DNA of 5,746 bases, taken from positions 1-5,746 of the forward strand of contig JAUWIR010000315.1 of the NCBI GenBank assembly GCA_030605265.1. Direction: 5' to 3'. The notes below the pieces were generated by a model, which searched no databases, was not told the DNA's origin, and saw nothing but the letters and a program-made list of their open reading frames with translations. This document shows, piece after piece, positions 1 through 5,623 of this stretch (position 1 is the first letter of the stretch; every line of letters begins with the position of its first letter). The DNA comes from Pseudomonadota bacterium (GTDB lineage: Bacteria; SZUA-182; DTGQ01). Position numbers and translations under genes: made by a program.

Positions 1-343
1 CAATCGTCCCATCTAAATTCAAACCCATCATAAGTGTCACCGGCCCTCCAAAACCCATGGCAGACATCCCGAAAGCGACCCCGGTCAGTTTACCGTCTTG
101 TATTCCCTTATAAATCAAAATTTCTTCTTTTTCCCCTTTGGCTGTTTCCCAAGGAAGGTGAATAATATTTTGATCCGGTTCATTATCATGAGGAGGCAGT
201 ACCCCATGGATAGCCTTCATTTTAGCAAGCCTTTGCTGTATGGCAATCGGCTCTTTGGTTATATCGTATACTTTTGCTAAGGAGAAAGCTGACGCCAGGC
301 AAATCACTGTTAAAACGATTACTAATTCTAAAATGTCCTTCAT
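1..343 (-). CDS. rnfG: RnfG, electron transport complex subunit G (3' part beyond window)
   Basis: This is the N-terminal part (114 full codons) of the FMN-binding Rnf subunit G; the rest lies beyond position 1. RnfG is a membrane-anchored subunit with a covalently bound FMN on the outer face of the membrane, and it passes electrons within the ferredoxin:NAD+ oxidoreductase. The ATG at 343-341 opens a reading frame starting MKDILELVIVLTVICLASAF, with one membrane anchor at about residues 5-25. The usual RnfG segment LAKVYDITKEPIA follows, then the start of the FMN-binding domain, including GKLTGVAFGMSAMGFGGPVT and GLNLDGTI, which match the family pattern of a GfGGpi stretch followed by dGxI. 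The flavinylation motif (S/T-G-A-T) would lie further on, so it cannot be checked. The start lies 3 nt after the rnfD stop, in the standard C-D-G order. Identification rests on these motifs plus position. Confidence 0.9.
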   Translation of the reverse strand, partial: MKDILELVIVLTVICLASAFSLAKVYDITKEPIAIQQRLAKMKAIHGVLPPHDNEPDQNIIHLPWETAKGEKEEILIYKGIQDGKLTGVAFGMSAMGFGGPVTLMMGLNLDGTI

Positions 344-346
344 CTT

Positions 347-1354
347 TTAAGCCCTCCCGAATCCTTTGGGCATTGTGTATTTATCAATTAATGGACAAAC
401 AGCATTCATGAAAAGAATAGCAAAGGATATTCCTTCAGGATAACCTCCGAATAAACGTATTATTATAGTAATAAGGCCGGCCCCGGCGCCAAAAATCATC
501 ATCCCTTTGGTAGTAATAGGGCTGGTCACCATATCAGTGGCCATAAAACAGGCTCCAAACATCAACCCACCGCTGAATAAATGGAAAAGTGGATTGGCGT
601 ATTGGGCCGGATTAATCAACCAGAAAATACCGCTAAAAAGAAATACGGTCCCTAAACAGCATACCGGAATGTGCCAGGTAACATAGCCTTTCCAGATTAA
701 ATATCCAAGTCCAAGGAGAATCAATAAAACTGATACTTCCCCAATACAACCTGCACGATTCCCTAAGAATAAATCTAAAAGCCTTATATTAGCAATATGA
801 GCGGCGCCCTTATCTTTTAAAATTCCCAAGGGGCTGGCTGTAGTTATTGTATCAATTGTTTTAGAAAAAAGAAAAACCGGCTTTTGCCATCGCGTAAGTT
901 GCACAGGCCATGAGACCAAAAGCACAACCCTGCCGATAAGCGCCGGGTTAAAGGGATTATTCCCTAACCCGCCATAAATTAATTTCCCTATAATAATAGC
1001 AATTGCAGCCCCAACTAAAACCATCCACCAAGGAGTGGTAGGCGGGAGAGTAAGAGCTAAAAGAAGCCCTGTAACAGCGGCGCTTCCATCCATTATTGAT
1101 ATCTTTTGACCTAAGAGGGGCTGAACTAAGGCTTCAGTAGCTACTGCGCCAAGAGTACCAATTAAAATGATTATTAAGGCTTTTATTCCAAAAAAATATA
1201 CTCCCGCTAAACTTGTTGGTAAAATAGCCAGCAAAACACAGTACATAATTATGGCCACTGTATCCTTGCTGCGAGCATGAGGTGATGTAGAGACAGTCAC
1301 CATATCTAAAATGTCACTCATATTTTCTTTGCCAACAATATTTTCCGATTGCAT
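347..1354 (-). CDS. rnfD: RnfD, electron transport complex subunit D
   Basis: Integral membrane flavoprotein of the Rnf complex, homologous to NqrB, thought to take part in ion translocation. At 335 aa it has the normal length, with about nine hydrophobic segments (roughly 31-53, 57-80, 93-104, 110-128, 203-221, 224-247, 254-271, 284-300, 307-326). Family signatures visible are GNNPFNPALIGR (131-142), FMATDMVTSP (270-279) and GGYPEGISFAILFMNAVCPL (303 onward). The covalent-FMN site appears as D168-T-I-T-T-A-S174-P-L. Family members usually have Thr at the position of Ser174, so the acceptor here would be serine. The gene starts 16 nt after rnfC with only a weak purine-rich GAGA ribosome site. 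An internal Met12 (MSDILDM) is an alternative start that would remove 11 residues of non-conserved leader; neither start has a strong Shine-Dalgarno sequence. Confidence 0.95.
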   Translation of the reverse strand: MQSENIVGKENMSDILDMVTVSTSPHARSKDTVAIIMYCVLLAILPTSLAGVYFFGIKALIIILIGTLGAVATEALVQPLLGQKISIMDGSAAVTGLLLALTLPPTTPWWMVLVGAAIAIIIGKLIYGGLGNNPFNPALIGRVVLLVSWPVQLTRWQKPVFLFSKTIDTITTASPLGILKDKGAAHIANIRLLDLFLGNRAGCIGEVSVLLILLGLGYLIWKGYVTWHIPVCCLGTVFLFSGIFWLINPAQYANPLFHLFSGGLMFGACFMATDMVTSPITTKGMMIFGAGAGLITIIIRLFGGYPEGISFAILFMNAVCPLIDKYTMPKGFGRA

Positions 1355-1370
1355 TGAATATTCTCTTTTT

Positions 1371-2708
1371 TTATGATTTATTTTTTTGTTCTCGTTTTTT
1401 AGCTAAGATGGCACTTTTCCCATATTTGATTATCTGAACAAGGTGTCTTTTAGCTGGGCAAACATATACGCAAGAGCCACATTCTATGCAATTGAGCACC
1501 TGTGCTTCCTCTGCCTCGTCTAATAAATCCCTTTCACAATACGTCCCTAAAATACTTGGAATTAACTTCATTGGACAGGCCCGAACACACATTCCACAGT
1601 TAATACACCGGCCGGCCTTTGTAGGGGGAGACTCACCTTTTGGTAAAATTAAAATACCGGAGGTGCCCTTAATAACAGGGACTTGTGTTGTATATTGAGC
1701 CAGGCCCATCATCGGCCCTCCCATTAAAATTTTCCCAACTTCCCCTGTAAGCCCTCCACAATAATCGATTACTTCAGAAAATAGAGTGCCTATACGAAGG
1801 GATAAATTCTTGGGTTTCTTGATGCCCTTCCCTGTTATAGTGACAACTCTTTCAATAAGCGGTTTCCCTGAGGAAAGCGCTTCGTAAATGGCATAGGCTG
1901 TTCCTACATTTTGAATTACAGCCCCCACATCCATTGGAAGCCCCGGAGGCGGTGGGACCTCACGATCTAAAACCGCTTTAATTAATTGCTTTTCCGCCCC
2001 TTGAGGGTATTTTACTTTTAATCCTACTACCTCTATGTGCGAATCCTCTTTGGTAGCTTCCTGCATGGCTTGTACAGCATCCGGTTTGTTAGCCTCAATA
2101 CCGATATAGCCTTGCTTGACTCCCAAGGCCCGCATAATTATTTGCAGCCCTTTGACAATATCTGCCGGCTTTTCCATCATTAATTGATGATCTGCCGTCA
2201 AATAGGGTTCGCATTCCACTCCATTCAAAATGACTGCATCGATTTTTTTCTCTTTTGGAGGAGAAAGTTTTACATGAGAGGGGAAAGCCGCCCCTCCAAG
2301 GCCAACAATTCCGGCTTGTCTAATTTTTTGTTTTATTTCATCAGGAGATAATTTTAATGGATTTTGACCATTTTGTGGTTCCTTCACCCATTCATCCAGT
2401 CCGTCCGATTCAATTATTATTGTTTTTACCTGGTTTCCTCCAGCATGAGGATAGTTTTTAATCTCGATTACACTACCCGAGAGGCTGGCATGAACCGGAG
2501 CAGAGACAAAAGCCTGACTATCAGCAAGTAATTCTCCCTTCTTTACTTTCTGTCCGATTTCAACCTTTGCTTCACAAGGAGCGCCAATATGCTGAACTAA
2601 TGGAATATAAACTTTTTGGGGAAGAGGAATGGCTTCTATCCTTTTTCCTTCACTCAAACGTTTATTACCGGGAGGATGAATCCCTCCTAAAAAAGTTTTT
2701 AATTTCAT
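1371..2708 (-). CDS. rnfC: RnfC, electron transport complex subunit C
   Basis: Peripheral cytoplasmic-face subunit of the Rnf complex, related to the 51-kDa (NuoF-like) subunit of complex I and proposed to be the NAD(H)-interacting end. At 445 aa it is a compact RnfC without a long C-terminal repeat extension. Domains in order: the N-terminal signature FLGGIHPP (6-13) and a barrel-sandwich region with PVHASLSGSV (71-80); a Rossmann-like 51-kDa domain with the glycine-rich GLGGAAFPSHVKL (136-148), NGVECEPYLTADHQLM (162-177) and YPQGAEKQLI (234-243); an SLBB-type region at about 263-315; GGPMMG (330-335); and a ferredoxin-like dicluster domain. The two [4Fe-4S] motifs use Cys368/371/374/378 and Cys407/410/413/417, all intact. 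The ATG overlaps the upstream deaminase stop in an ATGA arrangement. The ribosome site (GAAAG) is weak, so translation is probably coupled. The start fits the canonical RnfC N terminus. Confidence 0.97.
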   Translation of the reverse strand: MKLKTFLGGIHPPGNKRLSEGKRIEAIPLPQKVYIPLVQHIGAPCEAKVEIGQKVKKGELLADSQAFVSAPVHASLSGSVIEIKNYPHAGGNQVKTIIIESDGLDEWVKEPQNGQNPLKLSPDEIKQKIRQAGIVGLGGAAFPSHVKLSPPKEKKIDAVILNGVECEPYLTADHQLMMEKPADIVKGLQIIMRALGVKQGYIGIEANKPDAVQAMQEATKEDSHIEVVGLKVKYPQGAEKQLIKAVLDREVPPPPGLPMDVGAVIQNVGTAYAIYEALSSGKPLIERVVTITGKGIKKPKNLSLRIGTLFSEVIDYCGGLTGEVGKILMGGPMMGLAQYTTQVPVIKGTSGILILPKGESPPTKAGRCINCGMCVRACPMKLIPSILGTYCERDLLDEAEEAQVLNCIECGSCVYVCPAKRHLVQIIKYGKSAILAKKREQKNKS

Positions 2709-3151
2709 ATAGTTATCTTTCTTAATGGTATTTTGGCCTCATCCAACATTTCTAAGGACAAATCATCTGCATAACCATCACTATAGAAAATTTCCTGAAC
2801 TTTTGCATTAATTAACATTTTTGCGCACAAACTGCAAGGTAAATGTGTTGAATAAAGGAAACTGCCCTTAATACTTACTCCATATAAGGCGGCCTGAATA
2901 ATTGCATTCTGCTCTCCATGAAGCCCGCGGCATAACTCATGCCTTTGCCCGGAAGGAACTCCTTGCTGTTCACGAATACAGCCAACCTGTTGACAATGTT
3001 TCAACCCGGTTGGTGCACCATTATATCCAGTGGACAATATTTTTTTATCTTTCACAATAACTGCTCCAACCTGCCGCCGCAAACAGGTTGAGCGTTGCGA
3101 AACCAGCCGGGCAATTTGCATGAAATATTCATCCCAACTAGGTCTGCCCAT
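2705..3151 (-). CDS. dCMP deaminase (ComEB-type deoxycytidylate deaminase)
   Basis: Zinc-dependent cytoplasmic deaminase converting dCMP to dUMP, the substrate of thymidylate synthase. The 148 aa length is normal for the bacterial ComEB-like family. The start MGRPSWDEYFMQIA matches the conserved N terminus, which supports the ATG at 3151 although the GGAAG ribosome site sits only about 3 nt upstream. Core motifs are RRQVGAVIVKD (25-35), TGYNGAPTG (41-49), the catalytic HGE (His78, Glu80, followed by QNAI) and the zinc ligands in PCSLC (Cys106, Cys109). Cys53, Cys58, His71 and Cys74 match the family's extra conserved metal-ligand-like residues. The catalytic triplet is HGE instead of the more usual HAE, which keeps both functional residues. 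The gene overlaps glyA by 14 nt and rnfC by 4 nt. A different cytidine or tRNA deaminase is less likely, given the RPSWDEYF and NGAP motifs. Confidence 0.93.
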   Translation of the reverse strand: MGRPSWDEYFMQIARLVSQRSTCLRRQVGAVIVKDKKILSTGYNGAPTGLKHCQQVGCIREQQGVPSGQRHELCRGLHGEQNAIIQAALYGVSIKGSFLYSTHLPCSLCAKMLINAKVQEIFYSDGYADDLSLEMLDEAKIPLRKITI

Positions 3152-4436
3152 AATCTTCCATTCTTGATTGATAAATTGGATATTGTAAACATAAGTCTCT
3201 CACAGAGGACTTAACTTTCTCGTATATTTTCCCATCCCCAATATTATTCAGAACTTCCTTCATTAGTTTGGCAATATATTTCATCTCAGTCTCTTTCATT
3301 CCACGAGTGGTAATTGCCGGGCTTCCAATTCGGATACCACTGGTAACCCTTGATCCTTTTGTATCAAAAGGGACCTCATTTTTATTCACGGTTATGCCTG
3401 AGGCATCCAGGGCCTCTTCTGCCTCTTTCCCGGTTATGCCCTTCCCGGTAAGGTCCAATAAAACGAGATGATTGTCCGTGCCGCCTGATACAACACGAAA
3501 TCCTCCTTTTTTCATCTCCTCGGCAATTGCTCTGGCATTGGTGATGACTTGTCCTTGATAATTTTTAAAATCCTCAGAGAGGGCTTCCTTGAAACATACC
3601 GCTTTGGCTGCGATCGAATGCATCATCGGCCCTCCTTGGGTCCCCGGGAATATTGCTTTATCAACCTTGGGGGCAAATTCTTTTTTACACATAATTATCC
3701 CCCCCCGAGGACCTCGCAAGGTCTTATGAGTGGTGGAGGTAACAAAATCACAAAAAGGAACAGGAGAGGAATGAAAACCGGCGGCTATTAATCCGGCTAT
3801 ATGGGCTATATCGGCCATTAAAAAAGCCCCGCATTCATCGGCAATCTCCCTAAAAGCCTTCCAGTCAAATTCCCGCGGGTAAGCACTGGCACCAACGACA
3901 ATGAGTTTGGGAAGATGAGTTTTCGCCTGGCTTCGGACCTGATCCATATCTACAATTTCTGTTTGGCGATCAACTCCATAAAAAAATGATTGAAAATACC
4001 TACCGGAAATATTAAACTGACTTCCATGACTGAGATGTCCGCCATGGGAAAGTTGCATACCTAAAATTTTATCTCCCGGCTCAAGAACTGAATAAAATAC
4101 CCCTACATTTGCTTGCGTACCGGAATGAGGCTGAACATTCACGTGTTCGGCACCAAATATTTCCTTCGCCCGCCGGATAGCCAGGTCCTCTGCTATGTCC
4201 ACATACTTACAGCCGCCATAATACCTTTTTCCCGGATATCCTTCAGCGTATTTATTGGTAAAAATCGAGCCCTGTGCTTCAAGCACTGCCTCACTGGCGA
4301 AATTTTCCGAAGCGATCATCTCCAAATGATAAAAAACCCGTTCGGTTTCCTTTTGTATGGCCTCAGCAATTTCTGGATCTACCGCTTTTAATCCCTTAGA
4401 TTCAATTTCCTTTTTTTTCTTTTTTTCCTCTGTCAT
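3138..4436 (-). CDS. glyA: Serine hydroxymethyltransferase
   Basis: PLP-dependent cytoplasmic enzyme that interconverts serine plus tetrahydrofolate and glycine plus 5,10-methylene-tetrahydrofolate; it is the main source of one-carbon units. The 432 aa length is slightly above the usual bacterial value of about 415, mainly because of a lysine-rich N-terminal extension (MTEEKKKKKEIES) before the conserved DPEIAEAI. Diagnostic motifs: IASENFAS (41-48), NKYAEGYPGKRYYGG (61-75), HSGTQAN (104-110), MADIAHIAGL (207-216) with PLP-contacting Asp209 and His212, STTHKTLRGPRGG (234-246) with the Schiff-base Lys238, and GIRIGSPA (367-374) with the carboxylate-binding arginine. All key residues are present. 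The ATG overlaps the rpiB stop (ATGA), and the upstream bases are A-rich with no Shine-Dalgarno sequence, so translation probably depends on coupling to rpiB. No other plausible start exists before Met40. Confidence 0.98.
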   Translation of the reverse strand: MTEEKKKKKEIESKGLKAVDPEIAEAIQKETERVFYHLEMIASENFASEAVLEAQGSIFTNKYAEGYPGKRYYGGCKYVDIAEDLAIRRAKEIFGAEHVNVQPHSGTQANVGVFYSVLEPGDKILGMQLSHGGHLSHGSQFNISGRYFQSFFYGVDRQTEIVDMDQVRSQAKTHLPKLIVVGASAYPREFDWKAFREIADECGAFLMADIAHIAGLIAAGFHSSPVPFCDFVTSTTHKTLRGPRGGIIMCKKEFAPKVDKAIFPGTQGGPMMHSIAAKAVCFKEALSEDFKNYQGQVITNARAIAEEMKKGGFRVVSGGTDNHLVLLDLTGKGITGKEAEEALDASGITVNKNEVPFDTKGSRVTSGIRIGSPAITTRGMKETEMKYIAKLMKEVLNNIGDGKIYEKVKSSVRDLCLQYPIYQSRMEDYGQT

Positions 4437-4888
4437 ATTTTTGTTTTTTTAATGTCCTTTACTGAATCAATCTTTTCTAACCTTCGGGCATGTCTTCCAC
4501 CGGAAAAAGTAGTAGCCAGCCATACTTTGACAATTTCCCGGGCCAACTCTTTCCCAATAGTCCTACCCCCAAGTACCAAAACGTTGGAATCATTATGTTG
4601 TCGACTAAGCCGAGCTGACATCGGCTCACTGCACAGGGCCGCTCGAATACCCGGGTATCGATTGGCTGAGATAGACATACCAATCCCGGTACCGCAAATT
4701 AAAATCCCTTTTTCCGATTTGTGATTAAGGATATGTTGTACCAATTGATGGGCGAAATCAGGGTAATCCACAGAAGTGGAATTATAACATCCTAGATCTT
4801 CCACAGAATAGGATTGACTTTGAAGATAGGTTTTTAAAAATTCTTTAAGTTCCCAGCCGCCGTGGTCACTTCCTACTACAATCAACAA
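4433..4888 (-). CDS. rpiB: Ribose 5-phosphate isomerase B
   Basis: Cytoplasmic RpiB/LacA/LacB-family sugar-phosphate isomerase that interconverts ribulose 5-phosphate and ribose 5-phosphate in the non-oxidative pentose phosphate pathway. The 151 aa length is typical. Visible motifs: GSDHGG (6-11), DYPDFA (41-46), ICGTGIGMSISANR (64-77) with the catalytic Cys65, SRQHND (95-100) with His98 equivalent to the second catalytic residue of E. coli RpiB, LVLGGRTIG (104-112) and the C-terminal FSGGRHARRLEKI (128-140). The pentose-phosphate context and the glyA neighbour favour RpiB over a galactose 6-phosphate isomerase subunit. The start is TTG, directly followed by a second TTG; an in-frame stop lies two codons upstream, so no ATG start is possible. 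The gene is the first of the operon that continues through glyA and the deaminase into rnf. Confidence 0.95.
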   Translation of the reverse strand: MLIVVGSDHGGWELKEFLKTYLQSQSYSVEDLGCYNSTSVDYPDFAHQLVQHILNHKSEKGILICGTGIGMSISANRYPGIRAALCSEPMSARLSRQHNDSNVLVLGGRTIGKELAREIVKVWLATTFSGGRHARRLEKIDSVKDIKKTKI

Positions 4889-4897
4889 TAACTATTT

Positions 4898-4902
4898 TCC
4901 TT
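4898..4902 (-). promoter_or_regulatory. Ribosome binding site deciding the TTG start of rpiB
   Basis: On the minus strand AAGGA lies 9 nt before the first TTG (4888-4886) and 12 nt before the second TTG (4885-4883). The spacing favours the first TTG, although the second is not excluded. An in-frame TAG at 4894-4892 limits how far upstream the frame can extend. Confidence 0.7.
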
Positions 4903-4917
4903 ATAAAGTAAAAAATG

Positions 4918-4931
4918 TAACCTTCAGGTTA
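4918..4931. repeat. 14-bp inverted repeat, possible operator
   Basis: The sequence TAACCTTCAGGTTA consists of perfect 6-bp arms (TAACCT and AGGTTA) around a 2-bp centre. It sits 30-43 bases upstream of the rpiB start, where a repressor site would overlap transcription initiation. It is too short to form a strong RNA hairpin with a 2-nt loop, so a protein-binding dyad is more likely than an RNA structure. Chance occurrence cannot be excluded, and I do not match it to a known regulator. Confidence 0.35.
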
Positions 4932-4985
4932 AGTGAGCAAATCTTTGATTTTCTAACTATTGACTGACATCTTAATATAACTGCC

Positions 4986-5026
4986 AAAAAAATTGGAGCT
5001 TAGCTGCCGGCCGGCAGCTAAGCTCC
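4986..5026 (-). terminator. Intrinsic terminator of the cytochrome gene
   Basis: On the minus strand the arm GGAGCTTAGCTGCCGG is followed at once by its exact reverse complement CCGGCAGCTAAGCTCC (5026-4995), then AA and seven T residues (4992-4986). In RNA this folds as a GC-rich stem of about 14 bp with a GGCC loop and a U-tract, a classic rho-independent terminator. It begins about 50 nt after the cytochrome stop and isolates that gene from rpiB. On the plus strand the palindrome is not followed by a T-run, so it looks one-directional. Confidence 0.9.
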
Positions 5027-5075
5027 GGGAAAACATTTTAATAGATTTCTTAATGTTATGCAAGCATCAATAACA

Positions 5076-5546
5076 TTATGGAGCTGCTTGAGCCGGATGA
5101 CACCAAACACAAAATGCCTGGGTATTCCCTGCTGAGACTTCAGGACCTCTCAAATACATATAATTAGTATTTGATGGATGAGGATCATGACAGCCCATAC
5201 AGGTCAGTTGCTCTTCTTGCCCTTTGTAACCTTTTGCACTTTCCGGTAGGATTACCTTTTTAGGGGACATACCGCAAGGGTGAGTCGCTTCCATGGTAAC
5301 AGGTCGATATCCTAACCCGTCAGGTTCCTCAGCATGACAGGCCATACAGATTGCTTCCATCCGTTCTAAAGGCATGCCGGTAACTGGATTGATAGTCGTT
5401 GTATTAGCCTTCTCAGTCAAAAGACCTGGACCTACGGCAGTATGAGCGCCATGGCATAGCGCACATTCTTCGTGGCCCTCACCGGCTAATGCAATTGCTG
5501 GGATTAACAGAATTACAAACAAGAGAAAGGTAAGACCTCTTCTCAT
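5076..5546 (-). CDS. Exported tetrahaem c-type cytochrome (doubled CXXCH type)
   Basis: Small secreted multihaem cytochrome of 156 aa. A signal peptide is evident: MRR, a hydrophobic stretch (residues 5-20) and an ALA|GE cleavage site after residue 21; if uncleaved it would act as a membrane anchor. Four CXXCH haem-attachment motifs follow: CALCH (28-32), CMACH (67-71), CMGCH (116-120) and CVWCH (146-150). The patterns CHGAH and CHDPH, and the histidine in THPCGM (His89), resemble the doubled-CXXCH cytochrome family. The protein has exactly eight histidines: four proximal, plus His25, His35, His89 and His123 as possible distal ligands. Cys91 is an extra cysteine outside the haem motifs. The function is probably electron transfer outside the cytoplasmic membrane; the partner is unknown. 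The gene is monocistronic, with its own promoter, strong ribosome site and terminator. I do not recognise a named orthologue. Confidence 0.92.
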   Translation of the reverse strand: MRRGLTFLLFVILLIPAIALAGEGHEECALCHGAHTAVGPGLLTEKANTTTINPVTGMPLERMEAICMACHAEEPDGLGYRPVTMEATHPCGMSPKKVILPESAKGYKGQEEQLTCMGCHDPHPSNTNYMYLRGPEVSAGNTQAFCVWCHPAQAAP

Positions 5547-5555
5547 CTTCTAAAC

Positions 5556-5565
5556 CACCTCCTTT
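5556..5565 (-). promoter_or_regulatory. Strong ribosome binding site of the cytochrome gene
   Basis: AAAGGAGGTG on the minus strand is almost fully complementary to the usual 3' end of bacterial 16S rRNA and lies 9 nt before the ATG at 5546. This fixes the start codon and predicts high translation, in contrast to the weak or absent sites inside the downstream operon. Confidence 0.9.
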
Positions 5566-5595
5566 CCTGATGGTATAGGATAATAATCGGTCAAT

Positions 5596-5623
5596 ATTAT
5601 AAAATTAGGGGGTTCTTTGTCAA
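5596..5623 (-). promoter_or_regulatory. Consensus sigma70/sigmaA-type promoter of the cytochrome gene
   Basis: On the minus strand TTGACA (5623-5618) and TATAAT (5601-5596) both match the housekeeping consensus perfectly, separated by 16 bp, one less than the optimum. Transcription would begin near 5588-5590, giving a leader of about 43 nt that carries the strong ribosome site. The spacer contains a run of five C residues. The quality suggests high or constitutive expression unless a regulator intervenes. Confidence 0.88.

Larger units (their letters stand above)
4889..4985 (-). other. Leader region of the rpiB-glyA-deaminase-rnf operon
   Basis: This non-coding stretch separates the cytochrome terminator from rpiB, so the operon promoter is expected here. 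I see no good pair of -35 and -10 hexamers. TATATT near 4974-4979 (minus strand) has no matching -35, and TATAAG just before the gene would overlap the ribosome site. TTGCTC with TACATT downstream is a weak possibility with a 15-nt spacer. The region contains a 14-bp inverted repeat at 4918-4931. No riboswitch or structured leader was recognised. The promoter may be weak, use another sigma factor, or depend on an activator. Confidence 0.4.

Noticed and set aside
98..280. 60-codon plus-strand open frame opposite rnfG
   Set aside because: The minus strand encodes a continuous RnfG N-terminal region here with family motifs, and the plus-strand peptide is low-complexity.
3549..3791. 80-codon plus-strand open frame inside glyA
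   Set aside because: It is antisense to the PLP-binding region of glyA, whose conservation explains the open frame; the peptide has no family features.
4113..4391. 92-codon plus-strand open frame inside glyA
   Set aside because: It is antisense to the conserved N-terminal half of GlyA, with no supporting ribosome site or motif.
4452..4724. 90-codon plus-strand open frame inside rpiB
   Set aside because: It lies wholly antisense to a well-conserved gene, has no recognisable motif, and is a shadow of the rpiB coding sequence.
4974..4979. TATATT as the -10 box of the rpiB operon
   Set aside because: The matching -35 position falls in the terminator T-tract and stem, and bears no resemblance to TTGACA.
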